Shown here: one piece after another, positions 44,870-53,684 of the stretch
How positions within the stretch are numbered: the stretch's first letter is position 1
How the letters are laid out: the number at the start of each line of letters is the position of its first letter
Assembly: GCF_026344135.1 (NCBI RefSeq)
Contig: NZ_JAPKNA010000001.1
Coordinates: 620,001 to 684,000, forward strand
DNA: 64,000 nt
From: Alcaligenes parafaecalis
GTDB taxonomy: Bacteria; Pseudomonadota; Gammaproteobacteria; Burkholderiales; Burkholderiaceae_B
Direction of reading: 5' to 3'
Made by a program: the position numbers and the translations under genes
Notes under the pieces: generated by a model
The model's input: only the letters and a program-made list of their open reading frames with translations
Databases searched by the model: none
What the model was told of the DNA's origin: nothing

Positions 44870-45334
44870 TTAAGACGATTTAGGCCCGGCACGCATAGCG
44901 CGGCCTTCTTCACGTAGAGCATCCAAGTCAATGTCCATGTCATGGATCATCCGCAGATCGGCGGGTGTTTCGATGGAACTGGGGCGACCTTGCACCGCTT
45001 CGGTGGTGAGGGCTGGGGCTTGGACCGAAGTAGTGGACGTGATAGGAGGTGCTGCCACGCTATTGGAGGGTTGGGGCAAGGTTGGAGCCTTGGTTGTGGG
45101 TGTCAGAGGTTTCTTAGGGTGACGAAGGCGCCATAAGGCTTTAGAAAAAAAGGAATGTGAAATCGTGATTCCTGCCGCGTTCAAATCATCGACGACCGCT
45201 GCATATGACGAACCTTTGGACAGCCGCTGTTCGATGATTGGCAGCAGTAAACGTACGCGTGCTGTGACCGTGGTTCGCGGGTCAGCATCGGCCAATGCTC
45301 GACGAAATTGGTCGACGAATTGGTCAACTTGCAT
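44870..45334 (-). CDS. StbA-like DNA-binding stability protein
   Basis: A 154-aa protein. The N-terminal ~70 residues look like a DNA-binding domain (VTARVRLLLPIIEQRLSKG, SYAAVVDDLNAAGITISHSF), and a proline/threonine-rich linker and short acidic tail follow. This is the StbA-type layout, and it is the first gene of the stb-like operon. The ATG at 45334 has AGGA 9-10 nt upstream. The longer frame to 45538 enters GC-rich hairpin DNA and is not supported. Confidence 0.68.
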   Translation of the reverse strand: MQVDQFVDQFRRALADADPRTTVTARVRLLLPIIEQRLSKGSSYAAVVDDLNAAGITISHSFFSKALWRLRHPKKPLTPTTKAPTLPQPSNSVAAPPITSTTSVQAPALTTEAVQGRPSSIETPADLRMIHDMDIDLDALREEGRAMRAGPKSS

Positions 45335-45429
45335 GGGTTGAGTTCCTGGTTGTTCTGGAAAGCAAATGCCACTTTCCACGTTGCAGACATAAGCGCGGGA
45401 TTGCCGCGCAGGGGGAGCCGCGCCCGGTG

Positions 45430-45610
45430 ACGGGCGTGGGGGGCAAGGCCCACGGGGAAGGGTCGAGGCCGCAGTCCGACCTTGGGCGGACTGGACAGGG
45501 AACCCGGCAGGGGTTCCGCGGCCAAGGGGTACATTCATCCCCGCCCGTCAGGGTGGGGACCAATGTTTTTTTGGGGGTCTACCTTTCCCCCACGCGATTA
45601 GCGTGGGGGA
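45430..45610. promoter_or_regulatory. GC-rich hairpin region upstream of the stb-like operon
   Basis: Contains CAGTCCGacc/ggCGGACTG around 45472-45492, GGAACCC-GGCA-GGGGTTCC near 45498-45516, and a perfect 10-bp stem with 5-nt loop (45586-45595 / 45601-45610). It lies between the stbA-like start and the replication origin and should hold the stb promoter/operator. No classical promoter pair was identified with confidence. Confidence 0.5.
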
Positions 45611-45717
45611 CTGACGTGATACAAACTTCGATCAAAAGAGCAACTCGTGAGATGAATGAAAATTTGCAGCATATAAATGTTTCTTGTTTGTAACTTTCGT
45701 CGGGAGCAACTATCGAG

Positions 45718-45963
45718 TTATTCACAGCCCTATAGGTAGAAGATAGGTAGAAAGAAGGTAGAGGTGTAACAGAGGCTCTGAAACCTGCGTGGATAAAGGC
45801 ATGCAGAAATGTAACCGCGACGCTATGCCGAAAAAGCGCGATGCTATGCCGATAAAGCGCGACGCTATGCCGATGAGGCGCGATGCTATGCCGACGTTCT
45901 GTATAGGTTATCCACAGCCCCAATCGAGCTATGGAATGTTCGTCAAGCGCGATGCTATGCCGA
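45718..45963. other. Replication origin (oriV): iterons plus DnaA boxes
   Basis: Four 16-bp iterons CGCGA(C/T)GCTATGCCGA start at 45816, 45837, 45858 and 45879, a strict 21-bp (two-turn) period. A fifth lies at 45948-45963. Consensus DnaA boxes TTATTCACA (45718-45726) and TTATCCACA (45908-45916) flank and interrupt the array. Iterons alternate between GACGC and GATGC. The TrfA-like initiator gene ends 37 bp away, giving a complete theta-type plasmid origin inside the integrated element. Confidence 0.92.
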
Positions 45964-46000
45964 GATAAGGCGCCTAGTTAACCGTCATTTTTCTAATGGG

Positions 46001-46930
46001 TTAATGTTCATCACTGATTCGATTCCAAACCGCTTGTTCAACCCCACGTCGACTTGTTTCGATACGTGGCGAGAGGATCAGACCGAGCGCTGCAAGTTCA
46101 TTGATTGCTTGTTCCAGAGCCGGTTTGAAATCACGCATGCGACCCATGTACTGGGCGCGTTCTTTGAGAAGCAGCAAGCTGTAGCGCTGCTCCGTGTCCT
46201 TTGACGTTCCTATCAGCCGTTGAAGGCTTTTCGAGAGCTCGTGACGCATGCACAAACGTGTTTTCCAATCAATTAATGTGAACTCGCGGTTGCCAAAAAT
46301 AGTCGCCCAACGGGGATCTACATACAGTCTGTACTCATTTAGAGCGTCGTCATAATCGAAGCCCCCCAGCATCGCCAAGACACGACTGGCAGGGTGGTGG
46401 CCAAAGCTGTATTTGAGAGTGCCGTTGCTTCGGCTAGCTTCGATGGATAGGGTAAAGCGTGCCAGGTCCTTCATTCCGCTATGAAGCCAGTCGTATTGGC
46501 TTCCACCAATTGGTCGACCAAGGGCACGCAAAAAATCAGCCCGGTTTATTACAGGTTGCTGGCCTGAAGGGCAGGTCATTTGAAGATAGATGGCGTGCAT
46601 CCAGATATCGGCGTGATCCTCTCCAAGCTGTTTGCCAGAGCCTTTGATTAGTATCCGGTCGTTTTGTAGAAGTGTGGAGTCGTCGTGTAGGGTACGGTTG
46701 CCACGGGCGATGGGTGCAAAGATGCTGCTGCGTGCGATGCAGTTGGGCATGGCGCGTGTATGTTCTCCAATACCCGGTAGATACATACGTTTGAATACGG
46801 GTTTTCCTAGGAGTAGGGCTTCTTGTTCTTCCACTTCCTTCTGTGTCGCTGTTCGGTGGCTGGCGGTTTTGGCCAAACGGCTAAGTGCCTCGTTTAAGCG
46901 GTGTGTGGAGTGATGAGTGTTCGAAGACAT
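46001..46930 (-). CDS. trfA: TrfA-family plasmid replication initiator
   Basis: A 309-aa initiator of the TrfA type (IncP/IncW class). It shows the family pattern VFKRMYLPGIGEHTRAMPNC and ARSSIFAPIARGNR, then the WH-type core (INRADFLRALGRPIGGSQYD) and LIDWKTRLCMRHELSKSLQR. TrfA binds iterons and loads the helicase together with DnaA; the matching iteron array lies immediately downstream. The N-terminal ~35 residues are a charged leader. Rare in chromosomally integrated elements, it suggests an autonomous replicating phase. Confidence 0.9.
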   Translation of the reverse strand: MSSNTHHSTHRLNEALSRLAKTASHRTATQKEVEEQEALLLGKPVFKRMYLPGIGEHTRAMPNCIARSSIFAPIARGNRTLHDDSTLLQNDRILIKGSGKQLGEDHADIWMHAIYLQMTCPSGQQPVINRADFLRALGRPIGGSQYDWLHSGMKDLARFTLSIEASRSNGTLKYSFGHHPASRVLAMLGGFDYDDALNEYRLYVDPRWATIFGNREFTLIDWKTRLCMRHELSKSLQRLIGTSKDTEQRYSLLLLKERAQYMGRMRDFKPALEQAINELAALGLILSPRIETSRRGVEQAVWNRISDEH

Positions 46931-46995
46931 GGCAATCCAAATAGCATGGGCACAGGGGTGCTGCAGCTTGGATATGCGTCCCTGTGCCGTTCAAT

Positions 46996-47035
46996 AAAAA
47001 AACCGCTTCATGCACGTAGAGCGTGCGTAGCGGTT
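46996..47035 (-). terminator. Rho-independent terminator of the type IV secretion operon
   Basis: On the minus strand, outer arms AACCGCT/AGCGGTT and inner GCACG/CGTGC form a long stem followed by seven T residues (A tract at 46996-47002). It lies 30 bp after the last gene of the virB operon and upstream of trfA, separating transfer from replication transcription. Confidence 0.85.
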
Positions 47036-47064
47036 AATCGTTGCGGAGGGACTGGTACAGACGT

Positions 47065-47331
47065 TCAGCGATAAATCGAAAGTTCGTTGCCCAGTTTGAG
47101 ACTACGACGCGGTTGAAGACCTGGCAGCCCATGTTCCTCAAAGAACTCTCGTCGGGCGCGTAGCCATTCTTTGTAGCGCCAACCGTACCGCTCATCCCAC
47201 GGGTAGCTGGCATCAATGTCGGATGCGATTTGCTCCAGGTTCTTTCGTTCCGCTCGGCCGTCGTTGTAGACATCGGCCATCAAGTTGTAGGAATAGACGG
47301 CGAAGCCAATGCCTTCATAGGGTTCATTCAT
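47065..47331 (-). CDS. Small soluble protein at the end of the virB operon
   Basis: An 88-aa acidic/aromatic protein (MNEPYEGIGFAVYSYNLMAD, later DERYGWRYKEWLRARREFFE) with no membrane segment or domain I recognise. GGAGG lies 8 nt before the ATG at 47331, 15 bp after the virB11 stop. It is probably the last gene of the secretion operon. A role in transfer is inferred only from position. Confidence 0.65.
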   Translation of the reverse strand: MNEPYEGIGFAVYSYNLMADVYNDGRAERKNLEQIASDIDASYPWDERYGWRYKEWLRARREFFEEHGLPGLQPRRSLKLGNELSIYR

Positions 47332-47346
47332 ATCGATTTCCTCCAA

Positions 47347-48369
47347 TCAGGTGCTCAGGTCTCGACGGCGTGGTTGATAGAAAATCTCACGTAGTTTGAA
47401 ACGATCAAAAAACAGGACGATATCGACTGTATTTCGCAAGAAGGCCTGTATGGTCGCCAGATCTAGCTGGCCGCCAGTTGGTGATTGCTTGATCAATGAG
47501 GCTAGGCGGTCGTAGGTGTCCAGTGAGCTATTTGCGTGTGTTGTTGAAATAGATCCTGGGTGACCCGTATTGAGAGCAACTAAATACTCCCAGGCCTCAC
47601 CGCCACGTAATTCCGCCAGAAATATCCTGTCAGGCGATAGGCGCATACATGCGGCAACACAGTCGGTCGCTGTCACACGGCCGTGGCTACCGCCATAGAG
47701 CATGTGTACCAAGTTTCTGTGGTTGGGGAGGATTAGTTCATGGACATCCTCAATCGTGATGAGGCGCTCCTCTAGTGGTACACGTTCTATCAAGGAGCGG
47801 GCAAAGGTTGTTTTCCCAGAGCCTGTCTTGCCAGCAACGATGATATTGCGGCGAGCCTGAACTGCCTCATGCAGAAAACGTGCAATCTGACCTTCGTTTT
47901 TTAGTTGAAGTAGGAGGTGATCAGTCGGTGTAAGACCGCTTTCGTCGAGTAGGTCCAGGCTGTCACAAACCTCGTTGAAAGCGCCTTCTGCTTCCAGCTC
48001 ATCCAGTGTTTTGACTAGCTGGGTGTGCTTGCGGATATTGATTGCAATGGTGCTATCCAGGCAGCCAGGCGCTTGTACGATTTGTCCCCGTTCACCGTCT
48101 GGCAGTATGACCGACATGATGGGAGCTGGTGCCAAGCCGTTAAAGACAGACAGTGAGAGCGATAGACCCTCTAAGCTAGATAAGGTCAAAGGTATGCACT
48201 CGTGCTCATGCCAGGCTCCGTGCTGACGCACAAATACGGAGTAGGGGCGCACGATTGCAAGTTCTGAAATAGTGGGGTCTTTAAGATACGGTTCGAGTGG
48301 CCGTAAGGCTGCCCGAACCGCAATCCCTCGGTCCACACTATTGACGGTAATGGGTGGGTTTGAGGTCAT
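47347..48369 (-). CDS. virB11: VirB11-type secretion ATPase
   Basis: A 340-aa hexameric traffic ATPase. Walker A AGKTGSGKTTFARS, the Asp box ITIEDVHELIL, Walker B RIFLAELRGGEAWEYL and the His box TGHPGSISTTHAN are all present. It powers pilus assembly and substrate transfer at the inner face of the membrane. The ATG at 48369 lies inside the end of virB10 (32-bp overlap); the frame upstream of it is not VirB11-like. Confidence 0.93.
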   Translation of the reverse strand: MTSNPPITVNSVDRGIAVRAALRPLEPYLKDPTISELAIVRPYSVFVRQHGAWHEHECIPLTLSSLEGLSLSLSVFNGLAPAPIMSVILPDGERGQIVQAPGCLDSTIAINIRKHTQLVKTLDELEAEGAFNEVCDSLDLLDESGLTPTDHLLLQLKNEGQIARFLHEAVQARRNIIVAGKTGSGKTTFARSLIERVPLEERLITIEDVHELILPNHRNLVHMLYGGSHGRVTATDCVAACMRLSPDRIFLAELRGGEAWEYLVALNTGHPGSISTTHANSSLDTYDRLASLIKQSPTGGQLDLATIQAFLRNTVDIVLFFDRFKLREIFYQPRRRDLST

Positions 48370-49450
48370 AAACTTTACTGAAGTCCAAGTCGCGGGCGAC
48401 CATGATTCCGACTCGTTCGCCCTGGTTCTTATACAAGGTGGGGGGAATATCCAGTGAGTGCTCCAAAATCTTGGCAACGACTTCTTGGCCACCCTCACGG
48501 GTGTTATCAAACCTGATATTGCCGTCTCCCTTGTTCCCTTGATTCGATGCCCAATTGCCTAAGTCGCCGAGGAGACTGAGTAAAATGGCATTGCCCAAGC
48601 GATCCCAAAAGTGGTGATCAATGGCACCGTCAACGCCCGCTTCACCCAACGGACCCGTCCCGGGCGAGCCGAGGTTAAGAATGACGCCACTGGGTGTTTC
48701 AAGGCGATGCCATGTCACAAATGCACGTGGTTGCCCCTGCTCGATACCGCCGCTTTGGTAACCAACAAATTTGGTTCCAGCGTCAATCAGGACAACCTTC
48801 CCGTTCGCACTCATGACGTTTTGGGTGGCGTTGCAGGTCAGCATCCCTGCCTGCGCTGTGACTAATCGAGTTTGCATGACGCAATCGATCATCGTGCCTT
48901 GAGTAATCAAGAAATTGCGATTCCCTAGTTGCCCCGCCACAGAGGGAGCAAGCTCTAGCGGGCGCAATTGACTCGCTAGTGGGCCGGCATCAGCCTGAGC
49001 AGTTGCCGAGGTTCCAACGTGTTGTTGTGTGTGCTGTTGCCCCTGCTCATTGCTCTGAGCGCGTAACGGACTGCGTAGCCGTCGAGCATCAACACCATTG
49101 ATCAGGCTTGGAATCATGGGCAAAGTGATAGTGCCAGTTTGCTCTTTGGATGATGTGTCAATTGCAGAGGTATCTGGCTTAGATGCAGGTGTAGGGCTTG
49201 GCTGCGTCTTTAGCTCAGGTAATCGAAGCAGGTTGCTGATACCACTGGTGGTGGGATCTGCATTCTCAACAGGGGCTTCAGCACGAGTGCCTGTCATTTT
49301 CCAGATGACGATTGCAATGATGCAGATACCGATCACGAGGCAGAGCCACAGAAAGCCACGGGCACCCGGGGGCAAGGGGCGACGCGTGCTTCCGGTGTCG
49401 CTTGGCCCCCGATCATCAACATCATTTGAGTTTTTTTGGCTGATGCTCAT
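48338..49450 (-). CDS. virB10: VirB10-type channel scaffold
   Basis: A 370-aa protein with a cytoplasmic N-terminus, one membrane helix (FLWLCLVIGICIIAIVIW, about 34-51), a periplasmic proline-rich region (90-140) and the conserved TrbI/VirB10 beta-barrel domain (ITQGTMIDCVMQTRLVT, GPLGEAGVDGAIDHHFWDR). It spans both membranes in the core complex with VirB7 and VirB9. The start overlaps virB9 by 4 bp. Confidence 0.94.
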   Translation of the reverse strand: MSISQKNSNDVDDRGPSDTGSTRRPLPPGARGFLWLCLVIGICIIAIVIWKMTGTRAEAPVENADPTTSGISNLLRLPELKTQPSPTPASKPDTSAIDTSSKEQTGTITLPMIPSLINGVDARRLRSPLRAQSNEQGQQHTQQHVGTSATAQADAGPLASQLRPLELAPSVAGQLGNRNFLITQGTMIDCVMQTRLVTAQAGMLTCNATQNVMSANGKVVLIDAGTKFVGYQSGGIEQGQPRAFVTWHRLETPSGVILNLGSPGTGPLGEAGVDGAIDHHFWDRLGNAILLSLLGDLGNWASNQGNKGDGNIRFDNTREGGQEVVAKILEHSLDIPPTLYKNQGERVGIMVARDLDFSKVYDLKPTHYRQ

Positions 49451-50559
49451 TTCAAATACTCCTCCGTTTTGAAAATGTGAGTCAAACCACGGCTCTGTGC
49501 TTGCCAGGCATCCGCATTGCTATCGATGAGCAATATGTTCCCAGGCCGAATGGTGGTGGTTGCGGCGTATGCTTGCCCCTGTTCATTGACTGGTTGGACG
49601 ATTGGCAAGCGGCTTGAGCTGAAGGTCATGAGCGTTTTGCCATCCTTTTGTTCTATGTGTTCGGGGCCCAGTTCAAAAGCCTGCGGATCGTAAACCGGTT
49701 GAGCCGGATAGGCGGTGGCGGCAGGGCCAGCAGAGGAGGGCAGGGAAAGCGGTTTAACACCATGGACGACACGCTCAACAGAGGGAGAGGCTGTTCCTGT
49801 ATGTGGCTTTGTGGGTGTCTGTCTAAATGCGGCGTTATGGATTGCGACTACATTGCCTCCGAGCCGAATATGCCAACGTGCGCTAGTGCGATGTAGCACC
49901 ATCGTTCTGTGATCGGCCATGTGGTAATTCGTGAGCACTTCCTGGCCATCTTCAGTGACTCGATAAATGGCGGGGATTTCGGCGGTTGGTGCAAACTGCA
50001 TCCAGGTTTGATGGCCGTCATCCCAAGCGTGTATCGGGGCCAAATCAAGGTCGCCACTCTTAGAATATGCTTGCCAGTTCACTGGAAGACCTACCTGAGA
50101 AAATGCGGCTTGAACGGTTTGTTCATGCTGCTGTTGGCGTGCTTCTATCGCTTCACTGTCGGGATAGCGCATGATCAATTTATAGAGGGCCTGTTTTGTC
50201 TCCCGCTCGTTGTGGTACTCGATTCGGAAGGTATAGTTCCGCCGGTCAGTGACTACGATCAAGTTGGTATCAGCTTGATCAACCACTGGCTTGAGAAACA
50301 GATGATTGGTGTATTCGGTAAATTCATAGGCTTCACTGTCACCGAATACATGAAACAGATAGTTTTCGCCTTCTTCTAACTCAATCATTGTTCCCACACC
50401 GATCACGGAATCGAGCTGGGTGACATTGTGAGGGTCGTAGTTGGCGTAGCGTATCCGGTGGTCGGTGCCTGCTTGTTTGGGCAGATCTAGGGCGAGTGCA
50501 GGCGTAGCGACCAGGCACGCCAGCGCCACCGCAAATGCCGTTTTGGCAAATCGGTTCAT
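49447..50559 (-). CDS. virB9: VirB9-type outer-membrane core protein
   Basis: A 370-aa protein with a Sec signal peptide (AKTAFAVALACLVATPALA) and VirB9/TrbG features. The N-terminal domain has ADTNLIVVTDRRNYTFRIEY. The C-terminal domain (about 280-365) binds VirB7 and the VirB10 barrel. Longer than VirB9 of Agrobacterium because of a linker around 240-285 rich in Pro, Ser and Ala. Confidence 0.92.
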   Translation of the reverse strand: MNRFAKTAFAVALACLVATPALALDLPKQAGTDHRIRYANYDPHNVTQLDSVIGVGTMIELEEGENYLFHVFGDSEAYEFTEYTNHLFLKPVVDQADTNLIVVTDRRNYTFRIEYHNERETKQALYKLIMRYPDSEAIEARQQQHEQTVQAAFSQVGLPVNWQAYSKSGDLDLAPIHAWDDGHQTWMQFAPTAEIPAIYRVTEDGQEVLTNYHMADHRTMVLHRTSARWHIRLGGNVVAIHNAAFRQTPTKPHTGTASPSVERVVHGVKPLSLPSSAGPAATAYPAQPVYDPQAFELGPEHIEQKDGKTLMTFSSSRLPIVQPVNEQGQAYAATTTIRPGNILLIDSNADAWQAQSRGLTHIFKTEEYLK

Positions 50560-50579
50560 GGGTACTCCTTCAAGGGGAT

Positions 50580-51266
50580 TTAACGTGAAAGGTCTGCGGC
50601 TAAGTCGTAACGGATAACTTGAAAGCCAAGAGGGTTGCGTCGAGCAACCGATTCGCTTAAGGGCACCTGGAGGTATTCGTATGCAACGGTGGCAATCTGG
50701 TGACGCTCTTTTTCATTGCGGCCGGAGCTGACGTCCCGTTGAGCGGTACTAAATCGAACAGTAGCGGTTTGATTGGCGCCCATCGTGATCGAGTGAACTT
50801 CAACATCCAGATTCGAAAGCTGGCCAAGTCGCTCAGTAGGAGCGTTAGGACCCTCAAAGCGCTTGCCGTATTGGGCCTGTATTGGCGGTGAAGAAAGTAG
50901 AGCGCAGGTGTCAAACTGCGCTTGGATGGTGTACCAGTTATAGCCTTCGCAATTAAGGACGTAGGTATTCAGAAAATACTTGTCGATGCGTTCACCATAA
51001 CTTTCAGGGGTGTCGCCCAGGCTTGTGATGTGTTCAATGGCACCGGTTGTGTCATTGACACGGATGATGTGCGGTTTTGCTGGCTCTTTCAAAGGGGTTA
51101 AGCCTGCTACGGCAACGACGCCTGCAAATGCCAAAACGCCAAGAAAAATATTGAGTCGATGAGCTCGACGACGACTCGAAATCAGTTCGGTTTTCAAATC
51201 ACGTTCCAGGCCCCGGCTCTTTTCCAGTTCTTCAGCGACATCGATGGTTCGGAGCTTTTTACTCAT
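50580..51266 (-). CDS. virB8: VirB8-type inner-membrane assembly protein
   Basis: A 228-aa bitopic protein with one membrane helix (IFLGVLAFAGVVAVAGLTPL, about 39-58) and a periplasmic NTF2-like VirB8 domain (SYGERIDKYFLNTYVLNCEG, then TATVRFSTAQRD). It nucleates assembly with VirB10. The ATG at 51266 follows GGAGG with a 5-nt spacing and overlaps the end of virB7 by 8 bp. Confidence 0.93.
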   Translation of the reverse strand: MSKKLRTIDVAEELEKSRGLERDLKTELISSRRRAHRLNIFLGVLAFAGVVAVAGLTPLKEPAKPHIIRVNDTTGAIEHITSLGDTPESYGERIDKYFLNTYVLNCEGYNWYTIQAQFDTCALLSSPPIQAQYGKRFEGPNAPTERLGQLSNLDVEVHSITMGANQTATVRFSTAQRDVSSGRNEKERHQIATVAYEYLQVPLSESVARRNPLGFQVIRYDLAADLSR

Positions 51267-51405
51267 GGCTACCTCCGCTGGACAGAGGGGCCGTGAGATT
51301 GACCGGTACTCGTGGCGAGTCGGCTGGTTGTGGTGGGGCTGGCGGCGCAAAGGCGCAACCAGCCATCACGGCGGCTAAAGCCACCGCGGCAAGTTGTATT
51401 TTCAT
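51259..51405 (-). CDS. virB7: VirB7-type lipoprotein
   Basis: A 48-aa lipoprotein, too short for most gene finders. It has a hydrophobic signal ending in the lipobox MAGC (C17), then a proline-rich mature peptide (FAPPAPPQPADSPRVPVNLT). AGTCATTCCC-side sequence supplies GGAG upstream of the ATG. Its position between virB6 and virB8, with overlap into virB8, is that of virB7, which stabilises VirB9 at the outer membrane. Confidence 0.85.
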   Translation of the reverse strand: MKIQLAAVALAAVMAGCAFAPPAPPQPADSPRVPVNLTAPLSSGGSHE

Positions 51406-51499
51406 CGGGAATGACTCCTGGCCCAGCTATGCAGACTGTTGGGCTTTATGGAAAAGTGGAGGAGGAGATGGGTGGTGCTGTAGCGCGGTTAAGGACTTA

Positions 51500-52438
51500 T
51501 TAGCGAATCAACTTCCGAATCAAGCTACCTGCGCGCATGGCGTTCATGGCACCGCGGCCCGCACTGCCAAGGCCAAATTGGGCACCAAAGCCGCTGGACA
51601 GGCTTTGGGCAAGGCCAGGCAACATAACGATGATGACAATCGTGGCAATCCCCACGAGAAAGTACCCAGCGATCAATGAAAGAAGTGATGTGTCTCCTTC
51701 GGTCAGTAGCCGTATGAGCATGGCTATGTACGAGAGGGTTAGCTCTAGCAAAATAGACATGATCAGTGCGCCTAGTAATGCCAGGATCACAAAGTTCAGA
51801 GCCTGTGACACCCAACTGTCAAATAGCCGTTCCGTGCGCTCAAATGCTAATGCGGCTATGAAAAATGGCCCGGCTGCTACCACTAAGGCCATACCAACTT
51901 TGATGACAATCATCAGCACCGCTACAGAGGCACTAATTATCGCGGTGACTACAGTTAAGAAGCCTGCATAGATATTGACCAGGATGTTCTTGCTACTTGG
52001 ATACCAGTTTGTTTCTGAGTCCTCCATGGTGGCCGCTGCTGATTCGGTCCTTGCCCGAAGGGTGTCGATACTGTCGGAGAAGGTATTGCCGCCCGCGACG
52101 ATACCGGCAACATCGTCAGGCAAGGAGATCATGACATCGACAATATTGGTCTGATAGAAACCACCGGCTGTCGCGACCCCCGCAATAAGTGCCACTCGTA
52201 TTGCTTTCCACATCAGCTCAATGACGGTCATGTTTCCATAGCCACGCATAATGGCCATGTTGTAGAACAAAAATTGCAGGGTTAGCCCAACGACAATGAT
52301 CGGAGCCAAGGCCCGGGCCAGTTGCTCAATGGGTGTCGCTATAGCGGTATTCAAAACGACATCCACTTGCCTCATCAACCACTCGCCAATCCGGTCAATG
52401 TTGGCTGGCTCGGATATTCTGTTTGCATCAAAAGCCAT
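51500..52438 (-). CDS. virB6: VirB6-type polytopic channel protein
   Basis: A 312-aa TrbL/VirB6 protein with about six membrane segments (for example PIIVVGLTLQFLFYN, ASVAVLMIVIKVGMALVVAA, GYFLVGIATIVIIVMLPGLA) and a central periplasmic loop. The conserved GPFFIAALAFERTERLFDSW marks the family. It forms part of the inner-membrane DNA path. Confidence 0.92.
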   Translation of the reverse strand: MAFDANRISEPANIDRIGEWLMRQVDVVLNTAIATPIEQLARALAPIIVVGLTLQFLFYNMAIMRGYGNMTVIELMWKAIRVALIAGVATAGGFYQTNIVDVMISLPDDVAGIVAGGNTFSDSIDTLRARTESAAATMEDSETNWYPSSKNILVNIYAGFLTVVTAIISASVAVLMIVIKVGMALVVAAGPFFIAALAFERTERLFDSWVSQALNFVILALLGALIMSILLELTLSYIAMLIRLLTEGDTSLLSLIAGYFLVGIATIVIIVMLPGLAQSLSSGFGAQFGLGSAGRGAMNAMRAGSLIRKLIR

Positions 52439-52450
52439 AATGATCTCCAG

Positions 52451-53137
52451 TTATGGAGTTGCTTGTCTGTTTCTGCCGCCAAACCAGCCCCCGTAGACGA
52501 CATTGCCGCGCTCCTCCAGCAGTGCCGATTCGGCAGCAAACTGTTGCTCCGCCAGTTGAATACGGGTTTGGTCTGCCTGAATGTTCGCTTGCTCAATCGC
52601 AATGCGAGCTTGCAACTCTGCGATTTCCTTCGGGTTACTTGTCTGATTGATTTGGGCCTGAAGGCCATCAATCGTCTCAAGTCGTTTAGTCATCGCGTTG
52701 TACGCCTGTTCAGACATGGCCTTTTTTGTCGCCGCAATGCGTACAGATCGTTCACGAAGCGCTTTAGAGTCCTGCTGGAAGTTCACTGGTGCATTGACGT
52801 CTTCGGATATGGCACTGACAGAGCTTGAAAGCGTCGAGTTTTGGCCATCGAGGCGATTAAGAAGCGCAGAGGCATCGCTAGGTAGTGACTCCCGCATCAT
52901 TCGCCGAACATCGGCATTTTCAAGAACGTAGCCAAAGCCCGAGGAGTGGGTTAGTGCTTGAACTTGTGCTTGCGCCTGTTGGAGCTGAGCACGCGCCGTC
53001 TCCAGTTGATCCAGCAAGGCGTTGAGCTGGGGGATTGAGTTCACATCCAATGTAGGGATGCCACCGGCTGAGTGGCTGGGTGATACAAGTGAAAAGGCAA
53101 GGCAAAGCCCTGCTGCAAGCGCAGAAATGCTTTTCAT
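52451..53137 (-). CDS. virB5: VirB5-type minor pilin
   Basis: A 228-aa protein with a signal peptide (ALAAGLCLAFSLVSPSHSAG) and an extended helical, Gln/Ala-rich body (LDQLETARAQLQQAQAQVQA) typical of VirB5/TrbJ tip pilins. It lies 12 bp upstream of virB6. Confidence 0.88.
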   Translation of the reverse strand: MKSISALAAGLCLAFSLVSPSHSAGGIPTLDVNSIPQLNALLDQLETARAQLQQAQAQVQALTHSSGFGYVLENADVRRMMRESLPSDASALLNRLDGQNSTLSSSVSAISEDVNAPVNFQQDSKALRERSVRIAATKKAMSEQAYNAMTKRLETIDGLQAQINQTSNPKEIAELQARIAIEQANIQADQTRIQLAEQQFAAESALLEERGNVVYGGWFGGRNRQATP

Positions 53138-53244
53138 AATTGCTCCGAGGGATACAGGGACGCGCCAGGACGGCGCAAAGAGATGGCCAGTAAAGACTGG
53201 CCATCAAAGGGGCGATCTGGAAGGTTGGACTACTACAACTAAGT

Positions 53245-53607
53245 CTAGTGACTGCTGGCCGCTTTGTATTGATCCGCTGTCACTCTTTTGAATGTGATGG
53301 TTTTATCATCGATATCACTTAATGAATCATTGTCGCCACTGTATTTGACTTGCTTTTTCTCTCCTATAGTCAAAATACCGTTTCCTTTGTATACCCCTTT
53401 TTCAATATCCCTTGAAAATCGACCGAAATTAAGTTGATTGATATTTACAAGGAAATCGCTGCCGTCAGGTTTGATATGCATGGAAACAGGGCGTTTTTCG
53501 CTGTCTTGGAGCCAGTATCCCGCGAATTTTTCTTCTTTTGTTTGGCAGCCAGTAATTAGGCTAATTGCAATTAGGCTGGAAGCAAATATTAATCTTCGTT
53601 TATTCAC
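53245..53607 (-). CDS. Putative entry-exclusion (Eex-like) lipoprotein
   Basis: A 120-aa lipoprotein. The signal sequence ends in lipobox LITGC (C21), followed by a short soluble domain (KFAGYWLQDSEKRPVSMHIK). Position between virB4 and virB5 and size agree with Eex-type exclusion proteins of related plasmids, which block redundant transfer into cells already carrying the element. Its DNA is noticeably more AT-rich than the neighbouring virB genes, so it was probably exchanged on its own. Confidence 0.65.
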   Translation of the reverse strand: MNKRRLIFASSLIAISLITGCQTKEEKFAGYWLQDSEKRPVSMHIKPDGSDFLVNINQLNFGRFSRDIEKGVYKGNGILTIGEKKQVKYSGDNDSLSDIDDKTITFKRVTADQYKAASSH

Positions 53608-53684
53608 GCTGGACTCCGCTTAATAAATATTGGATTTAATTAACCTCGCAATAATAGCTAAGAATTAATAATTATGTGATTAAG

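Noticed and set aside
45579..45923. 114-codon minus-strand frame with repeated short peptides across the origin
   Set aside because: The peptide repeats merely reflect iterons; the frame crosses DnaA boxes and has no start signal.
45816..45963. Short regularly spaced repeats as a possible CRISPR array
   Set aside because: Units are 16 bp with only 5-bp gaps and sit beside trfA and DnaA boxes; this is an iteron origin, and no cas gene is present.
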